64,000 bases of DNA from Leptolyngbya iicbica LK (lineage in GTDB: Bacteria > Cyanobacteriota > Cyanobacteriia > Phormidesmidales > Phormidesmidaceae): positions 630,814 to 694,813 of the forward strand of contig NZ_QVFV01000001.1 in NCBI RefSeq assembly GCF_004212215.1. Direction: 5' to 3'. A program made the position numbers and the translations under genes. The notes below the pieces were generated by a model that worked only from the letters and a program-made list of their open reading frames with translations, searched no databases and was not told the DNA's origin. This document shows positions 10,100 through 19,203 of the stretch, piece by piece. The first letter of the stretch is position 1; each line of letters opens with the position of its first letter.

Positions 10100-10483
10100 T
10101 TATGACTGGGCTCTTAACTGGCGCTGCTGGGCGAGATAGCGCTTGAGGTCGACATTGGTCACCAAATAGACCGGAATCAGTATGCTGAGGGCCACCAGAA
10201 TCCAACTACCCACGACCAGAACTGAAGACAATTCCGCGCCTAGAAGCAGTAGGAGCGCGATCAGAGCAAATGCTGATAGTCCCATCAGCACGATCAACAA
10301 CCATTTAGCCCATTTGCGACCGCGCAGCACAAAGACCATCACCCCGATATTCAAAAGCACGCGACCGATCGCCCACGCATCCCCCGCCAAGGTCACCAGC
10401 ACAATATCCAATCCACAAAACGCCCCAAACAAGGCGATGAGCAGATTACGGGCGCGGAGGGCAGCAGCATCGACTGAAGTCAT
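10100..10483 (-). CDS. Small four-helix membrane protein, unknown function
   Basis: 127 residues from the ATG at 10483 (the frame extends to a TTG at 10498). Four strongly hydrophobic segments: LLIALFGAFCGLDIVLVTLA, IGRVLLNIGVMVFVL, WLLIVLMGLSAFALIALLL, and SVLVVGSWILVALSILIPVY, with short basic loops (RGRKWAK) and a basic C-terminus (LKRYLAQQRQLRAQ). Inner-membrane location is predicted. I do not recognise the family. It is followed by a gene-free stretch and preceded by a GNAT gene on the same strand about 180 bases away, so co-transcription is possible but unproven. Confidence 0.65.
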   Translation of the reverse strand: MTSVDAAALRARNLLIALFGAFCGLDIVLVTLAGDAWAIGRVLLNIGVMVFVLRGRKWAKWLLIVLMGLSAFALIALLLLLGAELSSVLVVGSWILVALSILIPVYLVTNVDLKRYLAQQRQLRAQS

Positions 10484-10659
10484 GGGCAGGATGGGCAAAG
10501 ACGCCGGGGACAGCCTGTCTATCTTGCCATTATGGCCGTCCTCGTCGTCAGTTCATGCCACAAATCTCAGCCCTCAAAGGCACCGCTTTGCCGATCGTGA
10601 TTTTAGTGGGCATAGCGGTGGGCAATGGCCCTAGCCATCCGGCGATCGCGCGTTTAGCG

Positions 10660-11148
10660 TTACTCCACTTCGACCCACTGCTCCCGGGCCCCGACTTCCA
10701 CAGCGGCCAAGCTGGGAACAGGCTCGATTTCGCGGTGAAATAGCACCATAGTAGTGGTCTGGTTTTCTTCAAACCCGATGCGCTCGTAAAACGCCTGCTG
10801 GTTAGTAGTCATTAAATACACCCGCTCGATCCGGCTCATGAGGGGATGGCTGAGCACGGTTTGCACCACTTTGCGACCTAGGCCAGCTCCCTGGTAGTCG
10901 GGGTGAATAACGACATCCCAAATGGTGGCGCGAAACACACCGTCGGATGTGGCCCGTGAGAAGCCGATCATCCGATTATGATCCCACACGGTAACCACAG
11001 GATGGCTGTGGGCGATCGCGATCGCCATCTCTTCGGCAGTGCGATCGCTGGCCCAAAACGCAGCGGCTTGAAAGAGTTCAATCAACTGCTGCAATTGAGC
11101 AGGATTCAGGGTATCGGTATACCGAAATTGAATGTGACTACAGTCCAT
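10660..11148 (-). CDS. GNAT-family N-acetyltransferase
   Basis: 162 residues. The acetyl-CoA-binding motif A is clear: WDVVIHPDYQGAGLGRKVV (Q/RxxGxG/A), followed by the C-terminal motif B region FYERIGFEE with the usual Tyr. GNAT enzymes move acetyl from acetyl-CoA to an amine on a small molecule or protein. The cyanobacterial version of this length next to housekeeping genes is usually uncharacterised; the substrate is not predictable. The ATG start at 11148 is unambiguous from the alignment of the first strand. Confidence 0.9.
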   Translation of the reverse strand: MDCSHIQFRYTDTLNPAQLQQLIELFQAAAFWASDRTAEEMAIAIAHSHPVVTVWDHNRMIGFSRATSDGVFRATIWDVVIHPDYQGAGLGRKVVQTVLSHPLMSRIERVYLMTTNQQAFYERIGFEENQTTTMVLFHREIEPVPSLAAVEVGAREQWVEVE

Positions 11149-11715
11149 AAGTAATAGATGAATGTTAGAAGAACAACACGAGACAAAACCCCAGCAACCA
11201 AGGCTCAGGGCAACGGTGAGGGAGTCAAAAGCTTAATTCGCGCGGCTGAGCGCGGGACAGACAAGGGGGCCGAAGCGCAAAAGTCAGTGGTCAAAAAGCC
11301 CCCTTTTTAAGCCCCAAAATCAATCGTCATCGTCGCCCGCCAGCCTGACGCTGCGATCGCAACCGGGCCTGAGTGTGGGTCACTCGGTTCACTCCAGTGG
11401 CATGCCAGCGCAGCCATAAAAAAGACGGCTGTGTCGCCCGACTCATCCCGTAGAGGACTTCTAAGGTCATAAAGGCATTAAACTCTCGAAAGCTCAAAAA
11501 GTTCGATGTGAACATATTTTAAGCACAGAGTTTTCCAAATGGATATGCCGTATGGGCGAAAAAGTCACCGTTTCCTCATCCCTAAATTCAAGTGGTAGGA
11601 TCGCTAAAGTGTAAATAGAAAGGATTTCGCTGAATTAGGTGCGGCGATCGCCCCTTGTGAAGCGCTGACGTTTTCGTTTTACTAAAGATTCTGTCAACCC
11701 ATCGTCTCCGGACAT
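11149..11715. other. Spacer upstream of secA with inverted repeat
   Basis: Contains a doubtful small frame (11327-11515) and an 8-bp inverted repeat: AAGGGGGC at 11263-11270 and GCCCCCTT at 11298-11305 followed by three more T. On the plus strand this resembles a weak terminator with a long loop, though no plus-strand gene ends just before it. The secA promoter must lie in the right-hand part. Confidence 0.4.
11327..11515 (-). CDS. Doubtful small protein divergent from secA
   Basis: 62 codons with an ATG start, no obvious ribosome site, and an Arg-rich C-terminus. No family recognised. It could equally be chance in the long spacer ahead of secA. Included at low confidence because no other gene occupies the space. 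Confidence 0.25.
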   Translation of the reverse strand: MFTSNFLSFREFNAFMTLEVLYGMSRATQPSFLWLRWHATGVNRVTHTQARLRSQRQAGGRR

Positions 11716-14508
11716 ATGCTCAAAGCTCTGCTTGGTGATCCAAACGCTCGTAAACTTAAGCGCTACAAGCCCGATGTAGTGGAAATCAACTTGCTGGAAG
11801 AAGAAATCCAGCCGTTGTCAGATGAAGATTTGGCCGCCAAGACCGGAGAATTTCGGCAGCGCTTAGAAAAAGGCGAATCTCTCGACGATATCCTCACCGA
11901 AGCCTTCGCCGTGGTACGCGAAGCCTCACGACGAGTGCTGGGGATGCGACACTTTGATGTGCAGCTCATTGGCGGCATGGTGCTCCATGAGGGGCAAATT
12001 GCCGAGATGAAAACGGGTGAAGGGAAAACTCTAGTAGCGACCCTGCCCAGCTACTTGAATGCACTCACGGGCAAAGGTGCCCACGTCGTCACCGTGAACG
12101 ATTACCTGGCTCGTCGAGATGCCGAATGGATGGGCCAAGTGCATCGCTTCTTGGGCTTAGAAGTGGGCTTGATTCAGCAAGGCATGAGCCCAACCGAACG
12201 CAAGAAAAACTACGGCTGCGACATCACCTACGGCACCAATAGCGAGTTCGGTTTTGACTACCTGCGCGACAACATGGCGACATCCATTGAGGATGTGGTG
12301 CAGCGTCCTTTCAACTTCTGCGTCATCGATGAAGTGGATTCCATCCTGATTGACGAAGCGCGGACCCCCTTAATTATTTCAGGTCAGGTCGAGCGACCCA
12401 GCGAGAAGTACACCAAGGCCGCCGAAGTGGCGAGTCAACTCAAAGCTGACGATCACTACGAAGTCGATGAAAAAGCCCGCAACGTCCTGTTGACTGACGA
12501 AGGCTTTATTTTGGCGGAAGAGCTGTTGGGCGTTCAGGATTTGTTCGATCCCAAAGATCCCTGGGCTCACTACATCTTCAATGCCATTAAGGGTAAGGAA
12601 CTTTTCGTCAAAGATGTGAACTACATTGTGCGCAACGATGAAGTCGTCATTGTGGACGAGTTTACCGGACGGGTGATGCCCGGTCGGCGCTGGAGTGACG
12701 GCCTGCACCAAGCGATCGAAGCTAAAGAGCATGTCGACATTCAACCTGAGACTCAAACCCTCGCCAGCATCACTTATCAGAATTTCTTTTTGCTGTATCC
12801 CAAGCTGTCGGGGATGACGGGCACCGCCAAGACCGAAGAAGCGGAATTCGAGAAAATCTACGACCTGGAAGTCACGATCATCGACACCAACCGCCCCTCA
12901 CGCCGTCAAGATTTGGCGGATGTGGTCTACAAGACGGAGATGGCCAAGTGGAAAGCGCTGGCCGGTGAATGTGCCGAGATGCACGAAACCGGACGTCCGG
13001 TGCTGGTCGGGACTACCAGCGTGGAAAAATCGGAGCTCTTGTCAGCGCTACTGGCAGAGCGCGACATTCCCCACAACTTGCTGAACGCAAAACCTGAGAA
13101 CGTCGAGCGGGAAGCCGAAATCGTCGCTCAGGCAGGGCGCGGTGGGGCGGTGACGATCGCCACTAATATGGCGGGTCGCGGGACTGACATCATCCTTGGC
13201 GGTAACGCCGACTATATGGCGCGGCTCAAGGTGCGGGAATATCTGATGCCCCGCATTGTGAAGCCTGAAGACGATGAAGAGCTGATGATTTCCGTGCCAG
13301 GAGCGGCCAAAGGGCGCAACAAAGCACAAGGGTTTGGCGATGGCAAAAAGAAAGTCAAAACCTGGAAAGCGTCTCCCGATATCTTCCCCACTGAGTTATC
13401 AGCCGAGACCGAAAACTTCTTAAAGGAGACGGTAGATCTCGCGGTCGACACCTATGGCGATCGCAGTCTGCCAGAACTGGAAGCCGAAGATAAGGTCGCG
13501 ATCGCAGCCGAAAAAGCCCCTACGGATGATCCCGTCTTGCAAAAGCTGCGGGAAGCCTACAATCGGGTGCTGGCCGAATACGAAGCTTACACCGATGCCG
13601 AACACGATAAGGTCGTAGAAGCAGGCGGGCTGCACGTTATTGGTACCGAGCGTCATGAGTCACGCCGCGTCGACAACCAGCTACGGGGTCGGGCCGGACG
13701 ACAGGGCGATCCCGGTTCAACTCGCTTCTTCCTCAGCTTGGAAGATAACCTGCTGCGAATTTTTGGCGGCGATCGCGTTGCGGGCCTGATGAACATGTTC
13801 CGCGTAGAGGAAGACATGCCGATCGAGTCCGGCATGTTAACTCGCTCGTTAGAAGGAGCCCAGAAAAAAGTCGAGACCTACTACTACGACATTCGGAAAC
13901 AGGTCTTTGAATATGACGAGGTGATGAATAATCAGCGCCGGGCCATTTATGCCGAGCGGCGACGAGTGCTTGAGGGTCAAGACCTGAAAGAACTCGTGAT
14001 TACCTATGCTGTGCGGACAATGGATGACATTGTCAACGCCTACATTAACCCCGAATTGCCGCCAGAAGAGTGGAAGCTGCCAGAGATGGTGGACAAGGTG
14101 AAGGAATTTGTTTACCTGCTTTCCGACCTGGAACCCAGTCAGCTCGAAGACCTCTCTTTTGGTGAAATCAAAACCTTCTTGCACGAACAAGTGCGGACGG
14201 CCTACGACATCAAAGAAGCCCAGGTCGATCAGGCAAAACCGGGTCTCATGCGGGAAGCCGAGCGCTTCTTCATCCTCCAGCAGATTGATACGCTCTGGCG
14301 TGAGCACCTGCAGCAAATGGATGCCCTGCGAGAAACCGTAGGTCTGCGGGGCTATGGCCAAAAAGACCCGCTGATTGAGTACAAGAGCGAAGGCTACGAA
14401 GTCTTCCTGGACATGATGACTGGTATTCGACGCAACGTGGTTTACACCATGTTCCAGTTCCAGCCCCAAACGAAGCCCCAGGTGAAGACTTCTCAAGAAG
14501 TCGGCTAA
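11716..14508 (+). CDS. secA: Preprotein translocase ATPase SecA
   Basis: 930 residues, the cyanobacterial SecA length. The motor drives protein export through SecYEG at plasma and thylakoid membranes. Seen: NBD1 Walker [15 protein letters not shown] (~residue 100), Walker B region [17 protein letters not shown], the preprotein cross-linking domain, NBD2 with [10 protein letters not shown] and [33 protein letters not shown], and the helical scaffold/wing domains ([19 protein letters not shown]). The NBD2 region carries an insertion around residues 510-625, usual in cyanobacterial and plastid SecA. The C-terminal zinc-binding SecB-contact tail of proteobacteria is absent, also normal here. It is preceded by a long spacer and followed after 20 bases by a possible small membrane peptide gene. 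Confidence 0.98.
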   Translation: MLKALLGDPNARKLKRYKPDVVEINLLEEEIQPLSDEDLAAKTGEFRQRLEKGESLDDILTEAFAVVREASRRVLGMRHFDVQLIGGMVLHEGQIAEMKTGEGKTLVATLPSYLNALTGKGAHVVTVNDYLARRDAEWMGQVHRFLGLEVGLIQQGMSPTERKKNYGCDITYGTNSEFGFDYLRDNMATSIEDVVQRPFNFCVIDEVDSILIDEARTPLIISGQVERPSEKYTKAAEVASQLKADDHYEVDEKARNVLLTDEGFILAEELLGVQDLFDPKDPWAHYIFNAIKGKELFVKDVNYIVRNDEVVIVDEFTGRVMPGRRWSDGLHQAIEAKEHVDIQPETQTLASITYQNFFLLYPKLSGMTGTAKTEEAEFEKIYDLEVTIIDTNRPSRRQDLADVVYKTEMAKWKALAGECAEMHETGRPVLVGTTSVEKSELLSALLAERDIPHNLLNAKPENVEREAEIVAQAGRGGAVTIATNMAGRGTDIILGGNADYMARLKVREYLMPRIVKPEDDEELMISVPGAAKGRNKAQGFGDGKKKVKTWKASPDIFPTELSAETENFLKETVDLAVDTYGDRSLPELEAEDKVAIAAEKAPTDDPVLQKLREAYNRVLAEYEAYTDAEHDKVVEAGGLHVIGTERHESRRVDNQLRGRAGRQGDPGSTRFFLSLEDNLLRIFGGDRVAGLMNMFRVEEDMPIESGMLTRSLEGAQKKVETYYYDIRKQVFEYDEVMNNQRRAIYAERRRVLEGQDLKELVITYAVRTMDDIVNAYINPELPPEEWKLPEMVDKVKEFVYLLSDLEPSQLEDLSFGEIKTFLHEQVRTAYDIKEAQVDQAKPGLMREAERFFILQQIDTLWREHLQQMDALRETVGLRGYGQKDPLIEYKSEGYEVFLDMMTGIRRNVVYTMFQFQPQTKPQVKTSQEVG

Positions 14509-14528
14509 CCCGGCCTGAGGTTCCCCGC

Positions 14529-14705
14529 ATGAGACTGATATGGGTAATGACCGTAATGATCGGTAGCGTCTTGCTGGGTGGCTGGATGGCGTATGTGACC
14601 ACACCCCGCCCAGTGCGATCGTTCATCCCAGATGTCACACCTCTCAGCAACTGGCACGCCAGCGCCATTGGGGCCTTGGTAGTCAACCGCGAAGTGTCTC
14701 GGTAA
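14529..14705 (+). CDS. Possible small single-pass membrane peptide downstream of secA
   Basis: 58 residues. The ATG at 14529 has GAGG eight bases upstream and lies 20 bases after the secA stop. The N-terminus is one hydrophobic segment (LIWVMTVMIGSVLLGGWMAY) after a single Arg, resembling a signal anchor; the rest is short and polar. No family recognised. Good ribosome-site spacing and its position favour a real gene, possibly co-transcribed with secA, but conservation cannot be judged here. Confidence 0.45.
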   Translation: MRLIWVMTVMIGSVLLGGWMAYVTTPRPVRSFIPDVTPLSNWHASAIGALVVNREVSR

Positions 14706-14941
14706 ATTTGGTGTAGTAGCCAAAGGCGATCGCAACATAAGGCGATGGCGCATTCCGACAGCTGTGCTGATAAGCCCACCACGAGCATGTCGGGTCTATT
14801 GCTTGACCAGAATCGAACTAATGAGATTGGAGCAACAAAGTAGAGGAAATTAGCAGCAGCGTTCACCTTATCAGCTTGGCTGAAACCCTTGCCATGTGAG
14901 TGCTTGATGATGGCGAGAGTAGTGGCACAGCAAAAAAGCGC

Positions 14942-14975
14942 AAAAAAAATCCCGCGACCAAAGCCGCAGGATTTT
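14942..14975 (-). terminator. Rho-independent terminator, minus strand
   Basis: Arms AAAATCC (14946-14952) and GGATTTT (14969-14975), extended inward by GCG/CGC after one mismatch, with a run of A at 14942-14949 that reads as eight T on the minus strand. It lies 36 bases after the stop of the small frame at 15012-15203. Confidence 0.65.
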
Positions 14976-15011
14976 GGAATCAGGGTGCATCTACCATTCC
15001 AATAACCGTCG

Positions 15012-15203
15012 CTAACCAACGTTGCTCCGGAAATTGCGAGAGAGTTCATCAAGGCTTGATAAACTCGTCTCATTTGTGAATTGCCCGTGAAATAGATGCC
15101 CTGCCAATGCAGCAGTCAGGGTTGGTCTTTGCCTGAAACTGTTGGCTACTGCGCCAGTTGCCTTAATAGGATCTTGTCCCGGTGGTGGCGCGATCGCAGT
15201 CAC
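15012..15203 (-). CDS. Possible 63-residue protein with its own terminator
   Basis: GTG start at 15203, stop at 15012, followed by the hairpin terminator at 14942-14975. The peptide starts TAIAPPPGQDPIKATGAVAN and has a polar C-terminus (SLDELSRNFRSNVG). No signal peptide, no Cys, no family recognised. The terminator is the main support; without it I would not list this frame. It could also be the remnant of a longer gene, since the surrounding region (14706-15458) is otherwise empty. Confidence 0.35.
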   Translation of the reverse strand: MTAIAPPPGQDPIKATGAVANSFRQRPTLTAALAGHLFHGQFTNETSLSSLDELSRNFRSNVG

Positions 15204-15458
15204 CTTCGTGATGGAATATCGCCATTACGATGTTGCGAACCGTGCTGATGGCATCTGGGGGCACAGATTTTTGCGTAATTCCGTTCTATTTCTTAGCGTA
15301 GAAGTACCGCAATAGATAGCTCTGCGGCGGACTACTCGCTTATTTGGCATGATCGCCACCTATAGCCAAGTCCCACCACCCAACACAAAGCCCTTAGTGC
15401 CATCACCGACGAAGGCCTGAACTCTCTGCACAATGCAACGGAACTAATCTACACCGCT
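15204..15458. other. Spacer, nothing recognised
   Basis: No gene, RNA or repeat was seen between the small minus-strand frame and the plus-strand gene at 15459. Confidence 0.4.
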
Positions 15459-15695
15459 ATGATCATCGATCCCCATTACCCCAACATCGTGCTGACTTGC
15501 CCCTACCGAGAGTTCACCATTGAGTTGGAACAATCAGTTTGGCAAGATGTGACGACTTATGCGGCTTGGGTCAACTATGACACTGGCTCGGCGGTAGCGG
15601 TGCCTAAAGCGTGGACTCGGGCCGAGGCCATCAAGCGCGCTAAGCAGTGGATTGATCGCAATTTTTATGGTGCGAATACTCGGCCCTCTTCATAG
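15459..15695 (+). CDS. Conserved-looking hypothetical protein, 78 aa
   Basis: ATG start. Composition is that of a soluble folded protein: MIIDPHYPNIVLTCPYREF, a central Trp-rich strand region, then WTRAEAIKRAKQWIDRNFYG, which looks like an amphipathic helix. The family is not recognised and no membrane segment or signal peptide is present. It is convergent with the His-tailed chelatase gene. Good codon usage supports coding, but the function is unknown. Confidence 0.55.
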   Translation: MIIDPHYPNIVLTCPYREFTIELEQSVWQDVTTYAAWVNYDTGSAVAVPKAWTRAEAIKRAKQWIDRNFYGANTRPSS

Positions 15696-15800
15696 AGGGA
15701 CAAGCCGTGGCATCTCGCCCAAATCCTGGCGGCGCTGACAGAGTGGTGGAAGGCCACACTTAAAACTCCGCAGTCGCTACCAGGATTCTCAGCCGTTGGT

Positions 15801-17003
15801 TTAATGGCTGTGGTGATGATGCTCGTGACCGTGGCTATGGCCGTGATGGTGATCATGCTCATGGGCATGGCTGTGAGGCTGCGACTGGGCGTAGGCGATC
15901 GCCAATGTGGGATTCACCGCCAAAGCATCTTCTTCCAACAAGTCCCGAATCTGATCGTCAGCCCAATCAGCCACCATCTTCAAGAATGTCGGATGATCAT
16001 TAACGCAGGGCATTTGCACAAAGCTGACATCTGAGTGCTTTTTACGGACGTTTTCAATGATGTGCTCGACATCTAGCAGCGTCTCATGGTTTTCGGTCGC
16101 AAAGCCAATGGGCATCATGACGATCGCCTTAGCACCCAAATCGATGAGGTTTTGCGTCGCGAGCTTAGCGTTGGGCTGCGTCCACTTAATCATGGGGGTT
16201 TGATGATTTAGCCAACCGACTGAAATCAGCGGATAGCGATGAATTAGGCGTTCTCGCACCCGCTCATACAGCATTTGACTTTCATCGATGCCAGAGGTGA
16301 ACCCTTTCGCCTCAAAGGGACAGCCGTGGTTCATCAAAACGATGCCGATTTGAGAGGGGAGATAGGCTTTAGCAAGTTCCGCTGCGATTTTTTCTTCCAC
16401 CATCTGCACCATCAGATCCAGATAGGCTGGTTGGTCAAAGAAGGAGGGAATGTAGCGCACGCCTTTGACCCAATGCTCTTCACCATCGCTCAGCTCGGCT
16501 AAGGCGTTATTGACCTGCTCGACAGCGATGCCGCTGGTGAAGATAGAATCCACCACCAACAACGGGTAGATGAGCAGTTTGCTGAAACCTTCCGCTTTGA
16601 TTTGCTCCAATACTTGACCGGGCAAGTGCGGCTTGCAAAAGTTGAACGCTTTGAAGACTTTGACGCGATCGCCCCAGCGGTGTTGTAGTTCGTGTTCTAC
16701 CCCCGCGCGCTGCTTCTCAAAAATGGCATTGTGAGGCGAGATAAATTTATCGTGCTGATGACTCCACTCATGTAGGTCAAAGACAGCCAGTAGCTTGGCC
16801 ATGGGGGGATACACCCAGGTGGGCACAGGAGCGAACTTCGCGGTCAGCAGATTCAATGCCTGTTCGTTGTAGTTCGCGAAGTCTTCGTAACTTTCCACCT
16901 CGCCATAGCCCATCAGCAGGACGGCTACCCGGTCTGGACTAGCGGACGAGTCTGCCTCAGACGCCTGAAGATTGTCATGAATGTTTTGAGTAGTCGTGAC
17001 CAA
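15801..17003 (-). CDS. Ferrochelatase-superfamily protein with histidine-rich C-terminal tail
   Basis: 400 residues. The TTG start at 17003 is supported by GAGG eight bases ahead. The fold is that of the ferrochelatase/CbiX class II chelatases: first strand VAVLLMGYGEV, LEQIKAEGFSKLLIYPL, the active-site His in IVLMNHGCPFEAKG, and the catalytic Glu region GFATENHETLLDVEHI. Sequence is far from the usual cyanobacterial HemH and lacks its C-terminal chlorophyll-binding-like helix. Instead the last ~24 residues are almost all His with Ser, Gly and Glu (HSHAHEHDHHHGHSHGHE...), a metal-binding tail as in some cobalt or nickel chaperones and CbiX proteins. It probably inserts or handles a divalent metal with a tetrapyrrole; which metal is open. 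A C5/G5 palindrome lies in the promoter region (17093-17109). Confidence 0.8.
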   Translation of the reverse strand: MVTTTQNIHDNLQASEADSSASPDRVAVLLMGYGEVESYEDFANYNEQALNLLTAKFAPVPTWVYPPMAKLLAVFDLHEWSHQHDKFISPHNAIFEKQRAGVEHELQHRWGDRVKVFKAFNFCKPHLPGQVLEQIKAEGFSKLLIYPLLVVDSIFTSGIAVEQVNNALAELSDGEEHWVKGVRYIPSFFDQPAYLDLMVQMVEEKIAAELAKAYLPSQIGIVLMNHGCPFEAKGFTSGIDESQMLYERVRERLIHRYPLISVGWLNHQTPMIKWTQPNAKLATQNLIDLGAKAIVMMPIGFATENHETLLDVEHIIENVRKKHSDVSFVQMPCVNDHPTFLKMVADWADDQIRDLLEEDALAVNPTLAIAYAQSQPHSHAHEHDHHHGHSHGHEHHHHSH

Positions 17004-17092
17004 AACGTTTCCTCGATGATGCTTAACGATGTCTGCGGAGATTCTAACGATTGAATCACTAGCAGATGCATTCTTTGAAGTTATAAGTTAAC

Positions 17093-17109
17093 ATCCCCCT
17101 TAGGGGGAT
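17093..17109. promoter_or_regulatory. Palindrome resembling a CsoR/RcnR-type metal operator
   Basis: ATCCCCCTTAGGGGGAT is a perfect inverted repeat (ATCCCCCT/AGGGGGAT around a central T) about 90 bases upstream of the His-tailed chelatase start and 180 bases before the divergent DUF3120 gene. CsoR, RcnR and InrS repressors bind G/C-tract palindromes flanked by A/T of this kind. Assignment is by resemblance and gene context only; a simple transcript hairpin is the alternative. Confidence 0.4.
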
Positions 17110-17289
17110 AACCTAAGGCCTGAAAACACCTTCTACAAAGGACTTGCACCCCTGAACCAATACAATAAAGTTAATTTCCAAACCAATAATTTACGCTTGT
17201 TTTAATGATCGCGGTCATCGCTAAGAAACTGACCCAACACATAGATTTTCAACAAAAAGATTTGCCCATATTTGTGAGATCCGGGCTGC

Positions 17290-18051
17290 ATGCACGATTC
17301 GACTTATTTCAATACGATCGCTCTCAAGATTCCGGCGATCGTTTCGGGGCCATCTGAGTTTCTGGCACTCCCCTCCAAACGTCTTGCCACCGCGATCGAT
17401 GCCCTTTTACTCAATCCCCGTTCAGCTGGCGGCGGCATTACCTTGGGTATTTTCCTGGTATCGGTGCCCGTTTTTTTTGAAGCCCCCCTGGTGAGAACTG
17501 CTCCGTGGCTATGTGTGGCACTAACAGCAGTGTGGGTTTGGCTCGGCGAGCAATGTCGCCAGCGGCCTCGCACTATCTTTGTAGGCGAACTCTGTATTGG
17601 ATTAAGTTGGAGTTGGCTGGCTGGAGCCATTTACTGGGGCTGGTTTCGATGGGAACCGCTATGGCATTTACCGATCGAATCGATTGGCTTGCCGATCGCT
17701 CTCTGGGGGCTCTACCGAGGGCGGCATCAGGTCGGACATTGGTTTTACCTCGGCTCGCTGCTTGGCACTGCCGTCACCGATCTGTATTTTTACCGTCTGC
17801 ACCTCATGCCTTATTGGCGGGCCATGATGGTTGCGCCCCCGACCGACGGCATGGCCATCGTGCAAGCCGCCTTTGCCCAGATTAAAACCCTAGAAGGGAT
17901 TGTATTCGCGGTCATCTGTGCGGCTTTTCTGCTGCTGTTAGCCTGGGTCAGCGGCCGATCGCGTCAGCGACCATACTGGGTGTTTAGCGGCACTTTGGTC
18001 GGTACATTACTGGTCGACAGTCTGTTTGTGGTGTTAGCCAGCTTGCCATAG
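17290..18051 (+). CDS. DUF3120-like cyanobacterial membrane protein
   Basis: 253 residues with about six hydrophobic segments starting near residue 50 (GGITLGIFLVSVPVFFEAPL, TAPWLCVALTAVWVWLG, LSWSWLAGAIYWGWFRW, ...). The first ~45 residues are soluble. The motif FFEAPLVR..PW and the length match the DUF3120 family of cyanobacteria as I remember it. Its function is unknown. The ATG at 17290 is accepted although a later start near residue 35 is possible. It is divergent from the chelatase gene and shares its intergenic palindrome. Confidence 0.65.
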   Translation: MHDSTYFNTIALKIPAIVSGPSEFLALPSKRLATAIDALLLNPRSAGGGITLGIFLVSVPVFFEAPLVRTAPWLCVALTAVWVWLGEQCRQRPRTIFVGELCIGLSWSWLAGAIYWGWFRWEPLWHLPIESIGLPIALWGLYRGRHQVGHWFYLGSLLGTAVTDLYFYRLHLMPYWRAMMVAPPTDGMAIVQAAFAQIKTLEGIVFAVICAAFLLLLAWVSGRSRQRPYWVFSGTLVGTLLVDSLFVVLASLP

Positions 18052-18248
18052 AAGACGTCGCTCACCGATGGCAAACTCGGGCCGCTGGCTGTCGTGGCAG
18101 GTGTTTGGTGATACGGTGATAGAGCGGGCAGCACCGCTTTGATAACCGCTATTTATGCTCGGCATAGAATATTTCTCTACAGAAAACGCAATAGTTATTA
18201 ACAAATAGTTACAATGAAGAGGTGAGTTCACCTCCTATACAAGGCGAG

Positions 18249-19019
18249 ATGACATCAATTGTGTTTGGTAATTTGCCAGTGCCCGGTCAGAGCGGCGATC
18301 GCGTCGTGAGTAAAGCTGTCACCGCAGCAATCTCGGCGTTGTTCCGGCAGGCCGAGAAATTGGAAGCGATCGTGCGGGCGGAGCCAGTAGCGAAGCTTTT
18401 TCAAGGTAGCGTGGACGGTTTTGACTTCATTGGTAAGGGGCTGCTGATGTACAGCGGTCTGCGAGTCGAGTCGATGGAATTCTATGTCCAGTCGGTCGCG
18501 ATCGACTTTGGCGCAATCTTCAAGGGCCAAGTTAAGTTGAAGCAGGCCACTCAAGCCAATATGCGCATTGAGTTGACCGAAGAAGACCTCAACGCCTCTT
18601 TCAACACCCCATTCCTCGTTGAGAAAATGCAGCAGCTCACCTTCAACGGTGAGTCCTTGACCTTTGAAACCGTGGAGCTCAAGGTAGAAGACGACGGGTC
18701 GCTCCAGCTGGATAGTCGCGTCCGCGTGGGCTACGCCGCAGAGCGAGAGAAGATCAGCCTAAAGACCCGACTAGAGGTCGAAAACCGTCGTCGCATCCAG
18801 TTCACTGATGTCAGCTATGGTGATGAGTCAACCAATTTAGACCTTTGTCAGGCTTTGGTTGAGCATCTCAACAATATGCTGGATTTGGATAAATTTGCGC
18901 TGGATGGGATGCAGCTGCGAGTTGATCAACTGCGGTTGCGGAACCAGAAATTGACGTTGTATGGCATGGCCAATATTACGAACTTTCCTCGCCGCACAGC
19001 CACACAAGCAGCGGCCTAG
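18249..19019 (+). CDS. DUF2993 (LmeA-type) lipid-associated protein
   Basis: 256 residues from the ATG at 18249 (AAGG just ahead); the frame extends to a GTG at 18222. The DUF2993 pattern is visible: a helix with ISALFRQAEKLEAIVRAEPVAKLFQGSVDGFDFIGKGLL, then strands VESMEFYVQSVAIDFGAIFKG, and LTEEDLNASFNTPFLVEKMQ. The family is related to BPI/LmeA-like folds that touch lipids. No signal peptide is evident, so a cytoplasmic or peripheral membrane location is likely. It is a single gene between plus-strand neighbours with a spacer of about 180 bases. Confidence 0.82.
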   Translation: MTSIVFGNLPVPGQSGDRVVSKAVTAAISALFRQAEKLEAIVRAEPVAKLFQGSVDGFDFIGKGLLMYSGLRVESMEFYVQSVAIDFGAIFKGQVKLKQATQANMRIELTEEDLNASFNTPFLVEKMQQLTFNGESLTFETVELKVEDDGSLQLDSRVRVGYAAEREKISLKTRLEVENRRRIQFTDVSYGDESTNLDLCQALVEHLNNMLDLDKFALDGMQLRVDQLRLRNQKLTLYGMANITNFPRRTATQAAA

Positions 19020-19203
19020 ATGGGGATCCCTTAGCTTGGGAGTGGCGTTGTCTACATTTGCTAAGTTGTCGAGGCTGAGCTCATTAACTTAGGCGTTTTG
19101 GTCAGCGCCTTTCCAGTAAGATAATGAAATGCCTTCGCGTGGTGGGTGAGTGAAATCATGCGAGAAGCTATTGATGACATTTGGGGTCGTAGCCGCAATT
19201 AGG

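Noticed and set aside
14270-15073. 267-codon minus-strand open frame overlapping the end of secA
   Set aside because: It runs antisense through secA and across a clear terminator; composition (many Ser, Arg, Cys) is not that of a real protein.
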